From: CAYJPA01 sp964371945
GTDB taxonomy: Bacteria > Chloroflexota > Chloroflexia > Thermomicrobiales > UBA6265
Direction of reading: 5' to 3'
Assembly: GCA_964371945.1 (NCBI GenBank)
Contig: CAYJPA010000016.1
Span: 10,100-74,099 of the forward strand
DNA: 64,000 nt
Shown: in pieces, positions 34,830-43,272 of the stretch
Layout: the number at the start of each line of letters is the position of its first letter
Numbering within the stretch: the first letter of the stretch is position 1
Program-made: the position numbers and the translations under genes
The notes under the pieces: model-generated
What the model was told of the DNA's origin: nothing
The model's input: only the letters and a program-made list of their open reading frames with translations
The model's database searches: none

Positions 34830-34921
34830 GCGCCATTCGCACATACGAATCTCGGGTGTTCCGAGAGCCAGTCCGGCTGTGTAGCCGGCGGGTCAAGATG
34901 TCGAGAGCGGAGAGGTGTCGA

Positions 34922-35845
34922 ATGCCTAAAGATCGCATTGCTGGACTGACCAGTCGACGAGGTTTGCTGCGAAGCGGCGCTGCACTCTCGGGTGCCGCGG
35001 CGGTTGCAGCAGGGATGCCCGCCTACAAAGCGATGGCCGCAGACAGCGTTGATGACAGTTTGCTGAAGCGTGTTCTCGATCGAGGCAAGGTCATCGTCGG
35101 AACCGGCGCGACCAATCCTCCGTGGCACTTCGAGGATGACAATGGCAAGTTGATCGGTATGGACATCGACATGGCGAAAATGGTCGCCGCCGGTCTTTTC
35201 GGCTGGGAACAGGATGCCAAAAAGGACGACGACGAGTTCATCCGCGGTCTGATCGAGTTTGTCGTGCAGGAGCCAAATCAGAGAATTCCGAATCTGCTCT
35301 CCGACAAGGTCGACCTCGTGATTCAGTTCATGACCATAAGCGTCGCTCGAGCGACCCAGGTCGAATTCACGATTCCCTACTATCGTGAGGCCGTTACGAT
35401 GTTGTTGCCGGCCGATTCGCCGTACAACACGCTTGCCGAGATGACTGGAAACGGTTTGACGCTCGCGATCCTGCAAAACGTCGGCGCGGAAGAGTCGATG
35501 AAATCGGTTGTGCCGGATGCCACGATCGAGCAGTATCCGTCGACGGCGGATTCGATCGCCGCGTTGGATGCAGGGCGAGTCGATGGGACCGGTGTAGACC
35601 TGTCGACAGGCAAGTGGTTCGCCGCGAATACGCCTGGCAAGTACAAGTTCACTGACAGCTGGCAGCCGAATAGCTACGCCGCATCGGTCAAACCGGGCGA
35701 CCAAATCTGGCTCAATATCATCAACACGGTTTTCCATGAGGCCATGGTGGGGATCAACTTCCCGGCCTACAAAGCGTCCTTCCAACAGTGGTTTGGTGAG
35801 GAAATCGCTTCGCCGGTAGCCGGGTTCCCAGTCGAATATAAGTAG
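34922..35845 (+). CDS. polar amino-acid ABC transporter substrate-binding protein
   Basis: A 307-residue family 3 solute-binding protein. The twin-arginine signal TSRRGLLRSGAALSGAAAVAAG ends near residue 38. The mature part begins LKRVLDRGKVIVGTGATNPPW, with IGMDIDMAKMVAAGLFG, and the SVARATQVEFTIPYY ligand arm. It also has DSIAALDAGRVDGTGVD. ATG 34922 has AGAGG six bases upstream. Two permeases and an ATPase follow, forming a complete uptake system. Confidence 0.92.
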   Translation: MPKDRIAGLTSRRGLLRSGAALSGAAAVAAGMPAYKAMAADSVDDSLLKRVLDRGKVIVGTGATNPPWHFEDDNGKLIGMDIDMAKMVAAGLFGWEQDAKKDDDEFIRGLIEFVVQEPNQRIPNLLSDKVDLVIQFMTISVARATQVEFTIPYYREAVTMLLPADSPYNTLAEMTGNGLTLAILQNVGAEESMKSVVPDATIEQYPSTADSIAALDAGRVDGTGVDLSTGKWFAANTPGKYKFTDSWQPNSYAASVKPGDQIWLNIINTVFHEAMVGINFPAYKASFQQWFGEEIASPVAGFPVEYK

Positions 35846-35863
35846 CCAGCGTCTGGCTCGGGG

Positions 35864-35891
35864 GTGCCGAGGAGAGTAATCTCCTCGGCAC
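35864..35891 (+). promoter_or_regulatory. 12-bp perfect intercistronic hairpin
   Basis: GTGCCGAGGAGA, loop GTAA, TCTCCTCGGCAC, then TTCTCC. It lies between the binding-protein gene and its permease. Such hairpins often protect the upstream mRNA and reduce read-through, giving more binding protein than permease. The GTAA tetraloop and lack of a T-run favour stabilisation over full termination. Confidence 0.75.
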
Positions 35892-35944
35892 TTCTCCTGC
35901 TAGAGGTTGAATCGATCCGCGCCGTCGGCGACGTGAGGATGCAT

Positions 35945-36688
35945 ATGCTCCGGGAATTGGTCACGCATCCGTTGCTGATGTTTCTTCGTCTACCCTATCA
36001 GCTTCGTTGGGAATATGTCACCGATCGTCGAGAATGGTTCATCGACGGGCTCTTTGTGGCGCTTTGGATCTCACTGGTCAGTTTGGTCGTCGGCAGCATA
36101 ATCGGTTTGATCTGCGCTTTTGCGCGTTCCTCGGGAAATCGGGTTCTCTCGGTGATTGTCACGTGTTATGTGGAGTTAATTCGCAACGTTCCTCTTCTTT
36201 TGCTCGTCTTCTTTTTCTTTTTCGGTCTGCCGCAGGCATTTCCCCGGCGCTCGGATGAACGCGAATTCATCCTGACACTCCTTCCCACCCCTGAACGCAC
36301 ATTCATGGTCGCCCTGGCAATCTACGCTGGCGCCTACCTCACCGAGATCTTCAGTTCAGGAATTCTGTCGGTCAGTCGCACGTACCTGGACGCGGGCCGA
36401 TCGTTGGGTCTTCGGCGATTCTCACTCGCCCGCCATGTGACCGCACCGATCATGTTTCGGACCGTACTTCCCTCATTGAGCAATACCTTTATTTCGCTCT
36501 TCAAAGATACCGGAATTGCGTTTTTTATTGGGGTTCGCGAGCTCGGGTTCGCGGCAAACAAGGTCAATACCGAATTCTTCCGCCCGATCGAGGGTTGGGC
36601 AGCAGCCGGCGTGCTCTATCTCGGCACGGCCTGGATACTCGCGATCGCGTTGAGATGCCTCGAACGGCGGATCAAATGGTCAGTCTAG
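35945..36688 (+). CDS. amino-acid ABC transporter permease
   Basis: A His/Glu/Gln/Arg-type permease (247 residues from ATG 35945, which has GAGG six bases upstream; ATG 35939 is close by). It has about five to six helices, with an LFVALWISLVSLVVGSIIG start, the RNVPLLLLVFF segment and the EAA-like loop SRTYLDAGRSLGLRRFSLAR. Pairs with the next permease and the ATPase. Confidence 0.9.
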   Translation: MLRELVTHPLLMFLRLPYQLRWEYVTDRREWFIDGLFVALWISLVSLVVGSIIGLICAFARSSGNRVLSVIVTCYVELIRNVPLLLLVFFFFFGLPQAFPRRSDEREFILTLLPTPERTFMVALAIYAGAYLTEIFSSGILSVSRTYLDAGRSLGLRRFSLARHVTAPIMFRTVLPSLSNTFISLFKDTGIAFFIGVRELGFAANKVNTEFFRPIEGWAAAGVLYLGTAWILAIALRCLERRIKWSV

Positions 36689-36743
36689 TGAGGACGGCAC
36701 GTCCAAAGGGCGGCCGATTCGCGGACGGCCGGGGGAGCAACTA

Positions 36744-37403
36744 ATGGGCGTTGTCTGGGACAACCGGCATTTACTTTGGGATGGTCTGAAATATTCGTTC
36801 AGGCTTTTCGGAATCGTTGTGGTGCTCGGAACGGTGTTGGGAACGCTATTTGGCGTAGGAGCACTCTACGGCAATCGGCCGATCCGCGCCGTGCTTCGCG
36901 CATACGTCGATATCATCCGCGGAATGCCGCTAATCGTCACGATCTTCCTTCTTTTTTACGCACCCGTGGCCTACGGCATCAATCTCTCGCCGTTTCAGTC
37001 GATCGCCCTAGCACTTTCGATTTTCTCCGCGGCGCACATGTCGGAAATCGTGCGTGGCGCCGTGATCTCGATCCCGCGCGGTCAGATGGATGCCGCGAAG
37101 TCCATCGGCCTTACCTTTTGGCAGCGCATTCTCTCGATCATCCTTCCTCAGGCTGCTCCGGTCATGATGGGACCGTGGACGAATTTGGCGGTCGACATGT
37201 TCAAAGCCACCTCCCTTTCAATCCTCGTCAGCCAGGCCGATTTCCTGTTCTCTATTCAGAAGCGAGCTACCGCCAAAGGACACTACCTAGCCTTCTATTT
37301 CGCCGCGATCATCGTTTACTTTGTGATTTGCTTCACTATTTCTCAAGCCGGCGCTTGGGCCACCCGGCGCATGCGCGTCGGTTTGGCTGGTGGAAACTCG
37401 TGA
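36744..37403 (+). CDS. amino-acid ABC transporter permease
   Basis: A 219-residue second permease of the same system. Motifs are DIIRGMPLIVTIFLLFYAP and the EAA loop IPRGQMDAAKSIGLTFWQRI, followed by LPQAAPVM. Fifteen bases separate it from the ATPase gene. Confidence 0.92.
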   Translation: MGVVWDNRHLLWDGLKYSFRLFGIVVVLGTVLGTLFGVGALYGNRPIRAVLRAYVDIIRGMPLIVTIFLLFYAPVAYGINLSPFQSIALALSIFSAAHMSEIVRGAVISIPRGQMDAAKSIGLTFWQRILSIILPQAAPVMMGPWTNLAVDMFKATSLSILVSQADFLFSIQKRATAKGHYLAFYFAAIIVYFVICFTISQAGAWATRRMRVGLAGGNS

Positions 37404-37418
37404 GAAAGGAATTGCGCT

Positions 37419-38222
37419 GTGAGCAATCCCGCCATCGCAACCAGGGGCTCCGATCAACCGATGGTTCGAATCTCGCAAGTGCAGAAATATTACGGCAAGC
37501 TGCACGTTTTGCGGGGAGTCGATCTCGACGTGAGCGCTGGTGAGGTCGTGTGCGTTATCGGCGCGAGCGGTTCGGGCAAGACAACGCTACTGCGTTGCAT
37601 CAATTTTCTTGAAACGTATCAAGACGGCAGGATTTACGTTCATGGGGAGCTCGTGGGGTACCAGGAGCACAACGGTAAGTTGAGTCCGAAACCCGAACGA
37701 GAGATCGCGAAGCTTCGCACCGAGACCGCGATGGTCTTTCAGCAATTCAATCTCTTCCCGCACATGACCGCGCTCCGCAATGTGACCTTCGGACCCATGA
37801 AGGTGCGCAGACGTTCCAAGGACGATGCGGAGCGGCGCGGGCTCGAGCTCCTGGACCGCGTTGGTCTTGCCGATAAAGCGAACGTCTACCCGAGTCAGCT
37901 CTCCGGCGGTCAGCAACAGCGTGTTGCGATCGCACGTGCGCTGGCGATGGAGCCAAAGGTGATGCTCTTCGACGAGGTCACCTCGGCCCTCGACCCGGAG
38001 CTCGTCGGCGAGGTGCTCGCGGTCATGAAGGGTTTGGCCGCCAGCCACGGTGTCACGATGATCGTGGTCACTCACGAAATGCTCTTCGCAAAGGAGGCGG
38101 CCGACCGGCTCGTCTTTATGGATGAAGGGGTCATCGTCGAACAAGGTTCTCCGGTCGAACTCCTGGAAAGCCCCAAGAGCGAGCGGTTGCAGGCTTTCCT
38201 CGCCCGCTTCCGCACTGGGTAA
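37419..38222 (+). CDS. amino-acid ABC transporter ATP-binding protein
   Basis: A 267-residue GlnQ/HisP-type ATPase. The Walker A loop is GASGSGKTT, the Q-loop VFQQFNLFPHMTALRNV, the signature LSGGQQQRVAIARAL, Walker B VMLFDEVTSALD, and the switch His is in VVTHEM. GTG start at 37419. It completes the binding-protein/permease/permease/ATPase operon. Confidence 0.95.
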   Translation: MSNPAIATRGSDQPMVRISQVQKYYGKLHVLRGVDLDVSAGEVVCVIGASGSGKTTLLRCINFLETYQDGRIYVHGELVGYQEHNGKLSPKPEREIAKLRTETAMVFQQFNLFPHMTALRNVTFGPMKVRRRSKDDAERRGLELLDRVGLADKANVYPSQLSGGQQQRVAIARALAMEPKVMLFDEVTSALDPELVGEVLAVMKGLAASHGVTMIVVTHEMLFAKEAADRLVFMDEGVIVEQGSPVELLESPKSERLQAFLARFRTG

Positions 38223-38353
38223 TTCAGGAAAGCGCATCCCATTTCGGTTCGGCCAGGGCTGGAGAGTATCCAGTCGTCGCCAAAGTCCTTGCATCTTCCC
38301 ATCCGTCTGCATAGTCTTGAAAAGCGTCACAGGGCGGAAGAAGGAACAATGCA

Positions 38354-39376
38354 TTGCACGATACCGGACACAGTTTTACTTCACTTGAAATTTGTGCAGG
38401 TGCAGGCGGACAGGCCCTTGGGACGGAACGTGCTGGTTTCGTTCATGTTGGACTTATTGAAATGGAGAAGAAGGCTTGCGAAACCCTCACTACTAATCGT
38501 CCATTTTGGAATGTTATTGAGGGCGACATTACGAAAATTAACGTAAGAGCGTTTGAAGGTGTTGACTTGCTGGCTGGCGGTGTTCCCTGTCCACCTTTCT
38601 CAATTGCTGGTCAAAAGTTAGGGCAAGATGACGCAAGGGATCTATTCCCAACAGCGATTCGATTTGTAAAGGAGTGCTCTCCGCGCGCTATTTTGATCGA
38701 GAATGTGAAAGGACTACTAGAACGCCGGTTCGCCGATTATAGACTCCAAATTACCCGTCAGTTAGCCGATCTTGGATACATAGCTCACTGGAAACTGCTG
38801 AACGCATGCGATTTTCGTGTGTCTCAGTTGCGTCCCAGAGCAGTAATGGTTGCGCTTCGGCCGGCAGATGCTGAACGCTTTGCCTGGCCCGAACCATCTA
38901 CGGTACCTCCGGTTTCGGTTGGTGCTCTTCTATTGCCGGAAATGGCCTCCTTAGGCTGGGAGCGCGCAGCGCAATGGGCAGAGGGGGCAATTGGAATTGC
39001 ACCCACACTAGTCGGCGGGTCAACCAAACACGGTGGGCCGGACCTTGGACCAACTCGCGCACGGCAAGCCTGGGAAAAACTTGGGGTTAACGGTAAGGGT
39101 CTGGCGGACTCACCTCCTTCCGCTGGATTCGAAGGAATGCCAAAGCTTACGGTGAAGATGACCGCGCTGATCCAGGGCTTTCCGCATGATTGGGAATTTG
39201 TAGGGAAAAAGACTTCCGCTTATCGGCAAATCGGTAACGCGTTTCCGCCGCCCGTGGCGGAGGCAGTTGCGAGGTCGATCAGGCAATCTTTTGATTCGAA
39301 CCACCCCCAGCTTTACGACCTGCCCTCCAAGACGCTGACTGCAAACCAATTGGCATTTTTGGAATCACGCTTATGA
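38354..39376 (+). CDS. DNA (cytosine-5) methyltransferase
   Basis: A 340-residue C5-cytosine methyltransferase. Motif I is SLEICAGAGGQALG, motif IV AGGVPCPPFS with catalytic C79, motif VI ENVKGLL and motif VIII QLRPR. Motifs IX-X are near the end (ALIQGFP, YRQIGNAFPPPVAEAVA). The target-recognition region is short (about 165-265), so a small palindromic site is likely, but it cannot be predicted. TTG 38354 with AAGGA upstream is the likely start. Base composition is visibly less GC-rich than the flanks. It overlaps the HNH gene by ATGA. Confidence 0.93.
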   Translation: MHDTGHSFTSLEICAGAGGQALGTERAGFVHVGLIEMEKKACETLTTNRPFWNVIEGDITKINVRAFEGVDLLAGGVPCPPFSIAGQKLGQDDARDLFPTAIRFVKECSPRAILIENVKGLLERRFADYRLQITRQLADLGYIAHWKLLNACDFRVSQLRPRAVMVALRPADAERFAWPEPSTVPPVSVGALLLPEMASLGWERAAQWAEGAIGIAPTLVGGSTKHGGPDLGPTRARQAWEKLGVNGKGLADSPPSAGFEGMPKLTVKMTALIQGFPHDWEFVGKKTSAYRQIGNAFPPPVAEAVARSIRQSFDSNHPQLYDLPSKTLTANQLAFLESRL

Positions 39377-39984
39377 CGCGCACACCAGGTTCCAGGGCCC
39401 GCCTACGCGCCTATCTGCTCGAACATGTGGGTGAGACGCTGGAGAGTGAGACTCTTCGTGAAGTTGCAGGCGCCAGTGAGTGGGCTAGGCGTATTCGGGA
39501 ACTGAGAAACGAGGAAGGTTATGAAATCCTAAGTCATAATGATCGATCCGACCTGAAGCCAGGTCAGTACTTCATGGCGTCATCAAAACCCGGCCCGGCA
39601 TTCGCTCGACAAATCTCGAAGGAAACGCGAGCGTACGTCCTGGATCGAAATGGGTTTACCTGCCAAATGTGTGGCGGAGGAGCCGGAGAGCCGCACCCAT
39701 ACGATTCACGTAGAAAGGTCCGATTGCACATAGGGCACATAATCGACAAATCGTTGGGCGGCAGTGATGATCCGAATAACCCGCGAGCGATCTGTTCCAT
39801 CTGCAACGAGGGCGCGGCCAACATTACGCTCCCCAGACCCGAGTCCTCGAAGCTGAAGGCGCAGATACGTCGCTCTCCGGGCAAAGACCAACTCGAAGTA
39901 CTGATATGGCTCATCGACAAATATCCAGAGGCTGCTCAAAACCGTCTCCGGGAACAGCGAAATGACAGAAAAGAGTCTGAGTGA
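39373..39984 (+). CDS. HNH endonuclease, probable restriction enzyme
   Basis: A 203-residue protein. The N-terminal 70 residues look like a winged-helix part (RLRAYLLEHVGETLESETL, ARRIRELRNEEGYEI). The HNH nuclease core follows: C97-xx-C100, the LHIGHIIDKS catalytic strand (H119, H122), NNPRAICSICN with N136, C141-xx-C144. Four zinc-binding cysteines and catalytic His are intact. Encoded in overlap with the C5 methyltransferase, it is the likely cognate restriction endonuclease. Its last 23 bases overlap the glycosylase gene. Confidence 0.88.
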   Translation: MTRTPGSRARLRAYLLEHVGETLESETLREVAGASEWARRIRELRNEEGYEILSHNDRSDLKPGQYFMASSKPGPAFARQISKETRAYVLDRNGFTCQMCGGGAGEPHPYDSRRKVRLHIGHIIDKSLGGSDDPNNPRAICSICNEGAANITLPRPESSKLKAQIRRSPGKDQLEVLIWLIDKYPEAAQNRLREQRNDRKESE

Positions 39985-40636
39985 AGCTCAGACGCTAAAA
40001 CTCCAGTCATTCTTCCGATCGTGGTATCGATCGAATGGCCGTGAATTCCCATGGCGCGACAAGTCTGTGTCACCATTTGGAATCCTGTTGGCCGAGATGC
40101 TTCTCAGACAAACCCGGGCAGATCAGGTAATTCCAGTCTGGACGAGGCTAATCAATGTCTGTCCCGAACCGGGAGCACTCGCGTCCGCGGACCCAGAGTT
40201 CATTTCACGACTGGTACGGCCTTTAGGTTTATGGCGTCAGCGTACCAAGGCTCTCCAACTGATGAGCCTCGCACTAATCAGTCGCCATGGAGCTCGAGTG
40301 CCGCGAAATGCAGATCAGCTTTCCGCTCTTCCTCACGTCGGCACCTATGGCGCCAATGCGGTCTTATGCTTCGCCTTTAAACGACGGGTTCCAATCGTGG
40401 ACTCAAATGTCTTGAGAGTCTTTTCGAGGATAGGGGGAAGTGAACTTGGTCCTGATAATCGGCGATCTGAACTGGCAGTGGGGATAGCCTGGCAGGTACT
40501 TCCCAGGCGAGGTTTTATTGAGCACAATTATGGTCTACTCGACTTTTCTGCGATGATTTGCAGGTCACGCAGTCCTTTGCACGATGAATGTCCCCTCAGA
40601 AACTGGTGCAAGACCTACCACGAGCTTCCGGTCTAG
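39962..40636 (+). CDS. MutY/Mig-like mismatch DNA glycosylase
   Basis: A 224-residue helix-hairpin-helix glycosylase. It has REFPWR (28-33), LLAEMLLRQTRADQVI, the hairpin LPHVGTYGANAV (123-134) and catalytic D147 in VPIVDSNVLRVF. At the position where endonuclease III has its catalytic Lys there is Tyr129, as in the T/G-mismatch glycosylase Mig of Methanothermobacter. The iron-sulfur loop is C200-x6-H207-xx-C210-x5-C216, so the second Cys is replaced by His. The gene overlaps the HNH gene by 23 bases. Together with the C5 methyltransferase this suggests repair of T/G from deaminated 5-methylcytosine. A MutY-type A/G role is the alternative. Confidence 0.88.
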   Translation: MTEKSLSEAQTLKLQSFFRSWYRSNGREFPWRDKSVSPFGILLAEMLLRQTRADQVIPVWTRLINVCPEPGALASADPEFISRLVRPLGLWRQRTKALQLMSLALISRHGARVPRNADQLSALPHVGTYGANAVLCFAFKRRVPIVDSNVLRVFSRIGGSELGPDNRRSELAVGIAWQVLPRRGFIEHNYGLLDFSAMICRSRSPLHDECPLRNWCKTYHELPV

Positions 40637-40723
40637 AGTTTCCGGTACGATTATGATTCCAGGTCTCTCGCTTTTCCGCGACCTGTCTGCGTACCGGAGA
40701 AGTTAGTCACATAAGGGGACGAA

Positions 40724-41686
40724 ATGGCAGACAGGTTCGTTGGACGGCTTGCTCTCGTTTTCCCTGGGCAGGGAAGTCAGTTTGTCGGGATGGCGGGGGA
40801 GCTCATCGACGAGTCGCCGGCGGCGAAGCAGATCATCGAGCAAGCTGACGAAACGCTCGGTTTTGCGCTCAGCGATCTCATGTTCAATGGGCCGGCGGAG
40901 ACCCTCGAAGACACCATCAATGCCCAGCCCGCGATCCTGACCGCGAGTGTTGCCGCCCTCGAGGCGGTGAACGAGCGTCTGGCCACACAGAGTGAATCGC
41001 TCAATCTCGCCATGGTCGCCGGCCACTCGCTCGGCGAATTCAGCGCGATGGTTGCGGCAGGCGTGACCGACTTCCCCACGACGCTCAAACTCGTGCGCGA
41101 GCGCGGCCGGCTCATGAAAGAGGCGGGCACGGAGCGTCCGGGCGGCATGGCAGCCGTGCTTGGACTCGAGGACGACGTGCTCGCACAGGTTTGCGCAGAC
41201 GCCAGCGAGATCGGCATCGTGGTGGTCGCCAATGCAAATTGCCCGGGTCAGACGGTGATCTCCGGCGAGGTCGCGGCACTCGAGCGAGCGATGGAGCTCG
41301 CCAAAGAGCGCGGCGCCAAGCGGATCGCGCGCCTAGGTGTCAGCATCGCATCGCACTCGCCGCTGATGGCGCATGCGACGTCTCAGTTCGCTGAAATCGT
41401 GGCCGCGACGCCGATGGACGATCCGCGAGTGCCGCTCTACGCGAATATCACCGCCGCACCGCTCACAACGGCCGCCGAGATTCGGGATGAGATCTCTCGC
41501 CAGATCGGATCGCCGGTGAACTGGACCGGCTCGGTGCGGGCGATGATCGATGGCGGCGCCACGACATTCCTCGAGCTCGGCCCTGGCACTGTGCTGGGCG
41601 GATTGATCAAACGGATCAGTCGCGAGGTGAAGACGATCTCGATCGCGGACCTCGATCTTGGCTTCAGCGCGATGACGGCCAGGTAG
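40724..41686 (+). CDS. fabD: malonyl-CoA:ACP transacylase
   Basis: A 320-residue FabD, which loads malonate onto acyl carrier protein. The nucleophile is S102 in GHSLGE. The substrate-binding Gln (VFPGQGSQ) and Arg (RGRLMKE) and the catalytic His (SIASHSPLM) are present. fabF follows after 238 bases that show no acyl carrier protein gene, unlike the usual fabD-(fabG)-acpP-fabF order. Confidence 0.95.
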   Translation: MADRFVGRLALVFPGQGSQFVGMAGELIDESPAAKQIIEQADETLGFALSDLMFNGPAETLEDTINAQPAILTASVAALEAVNERLATQSESLNLAMVAGHSLGEFSAMVAAGVTDFPTTLKLVRERGRLMKEAGTERPGGMAAVLGLEDDVLAQVCADASEIGIVVVANANCPGQTVISGEVAALERAMELAKERGAKRIARLGVSIASHSPLMAHATSQFAEIVAATPMDDPRVPLYANITAAPLTTAAEIRDEISRQIGSPVNWTGSVRAMIDGGATTFLELGPGTVLGGLIKRISREVKTISIADLDLGFSAMTAR

Positions 41687-41924
41687 TTTGCCCGGCATGT
41701 TGTGGTCGACGCTTGGCGAATCCGCCTTATTCTTCGTCGATTGCGTACACTAGCACCGGACAGCGGATAAGCGGATCAGATCATGATCCCTTTCCGGTTC
41801 TTTTTATGCGCGTGAACTACTTCGATGAATCGCGCTCTTTGCATAATCAGGTGACACCGCTGATGTGCGCCCGAGACGATCGGTTTGGCGCCCGGCAAGC
41901 CATGGCGGGAGAGGGGTACCGACG

Positions 41925-43163
41925 GTGAAGCGAGTTGTCATTACGGGCGTCGGGGCGGTTACACCTCTCGGAATTGGCACGTCCGCAACCTGGGACGGGT
42001 TGATCGCGGGTCGATCAGGTATTCGCACGATTCAGTCATGGGATCCGGGCGATCTCGAAGTCCAAATCGCGGGCGAAGTCGAGAACTTCCAGCCGAAGGA
42101 TTTCATGGACTTCAAAGCGGCGAAACGCATGGACCGCTTCGCTCAGTTTGCCGTCGCAGCCTCCACCGAGGCAATCGCTCAGGCGCGGTTGGAGATCACC
42201 GACGACAACCGCGAACGGGTCGGCGTGGTGGTCAATACCGGAGGCGGCGGCATTCCGACGATCGAGCACGATGTCGTGGCGATGGCCGCGAAGGGCCAGA
42301 AATATGTCAGCCCGTTCTTGATTCCGCTCTTCGCGCCAAACATGGCGAGCTGCCAGGTTTCGATCACCTTCGGCATTCACGGACCTTCGATCACCTCGGC
42401 CGCGGCGTGTGCTTCCGGCATCCAGGCATTCATCGATGCGGTCCACATGATCCAGCGCGATGAGGTCGATGTCGTGATCACCGGTGGTACCGAAGCCGGC
42501 ATCACGCCGGTTGCGGTGGCCGGTCTCGCGAACATGGGCGCGCTGTCAAGACGTAACGAAGATCCGGCCAGGGCAAGCAGGCCGTTCGATCTCGGGCGCG
42601 ACGGCTTCGTCTTTTCCGAGGGCGCCTCGATCATGGTGCTGGAGAGCGAAGAGCACGCGGTTCGACGCGGCGCATCGGTTCTGGCCGAGGCAAAGGGCGG
42701 CGCGTATACGTCGGATGCGTACCACATCACCGCCCCCGATCCAAACGGCCGTGGCGCCGCCAAGGCGATGAGCCTTGCGCTCGAACGTGGGCATCTGTTG
42801 CCGGCCGATGTCCAGTACGTTGCCGCGCACGCAACCTCGACGCCGATCGGCGACATCGCTGAAACGAAGGCGCTGAAACGGGCGTTCGGGGATCATGCCG
42901 CCAATCTCGCGATCTCTGCCAACAAGTCGATGGTCGGTCACCTGCTCGGCGCCGCGGGGGCCATTTCCGGATTCGGCTGTTTGATGGCCATCCTGCACAA
43001 CAAGGTGCATCCGACGATCAATTTGATCGATCCCGACCCGGAATGCGATCTGGACTATGTGCCGAACGTCGCCCGCGATATGCAGGTCGATGTGGCGATG
43101 GCCAACGGCTTCGGGTTCGGCGGGCAGAACGCCAGTACGATCTTCGCCCGCTGGAAAGACTGA
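41925..43163 (+). CDS. fabF: beta-ketoacyl-ACP synthase II
   Basis: A 412-residue FabF, the condensing enzyme of fatty-acid elongation. Catalytic C162 (ACASGIQAF), HATSTPIGD and NKSMVGHLLGAAG provide the Cys-His-His triad, and GFGFGGQNAS is the C-terminal loop. GTG 41925 (MKRVVITGVGAVTPLG) is the family start; twenty earlier codons are unlike the family. It is the second KAS in this window and the more canonical one. Confidence 0.94.
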   Translation: MKRVVITGVGAVTPLGIGTSATWDGLIAGRSGIRTIQSWDPGDLEVQIAGEVENFQPKDFMDFKAAKRMDRFAQFAVAASTEAIAQARLEITDDNRERVGVVVNTGGGGIPTIEHDVVAMAAKGQKYVSPFLIPLFAPNMASCQVSITFGIHGPSITSAAACASGIQAFIDAVHMIQRDEVDVVITGGTEAGITPVAVAGLANMGALSRRNEDPARASRPFDLGRDGFVFSEGASIMVLESEEHAVRRGASVLAEAKGGAYTSDAYHITAPDPNGRGAAKAMSLALERGHLLPADVQYVAAHATSTPIGDIAETKALKRAFGDHAANLAISANKSMVGHLLGAAGAISGFGCLMAILHNKVHPTINLIDPDPECDLDYVPNVARDMQVDVAMANGFGFGGQNASTIFARWKD

Positions 43164-43272
43164 TCGTTCGTTCTGGTCGAGCTTGCTGGTTCTTCGATAG
43201 CGCGTTTTCGGGTTAGTCTGTCTGCCTAGCGTTTCGGAACAAGCGCGTCGTTGCAGACGGAGATCGCTTCAA

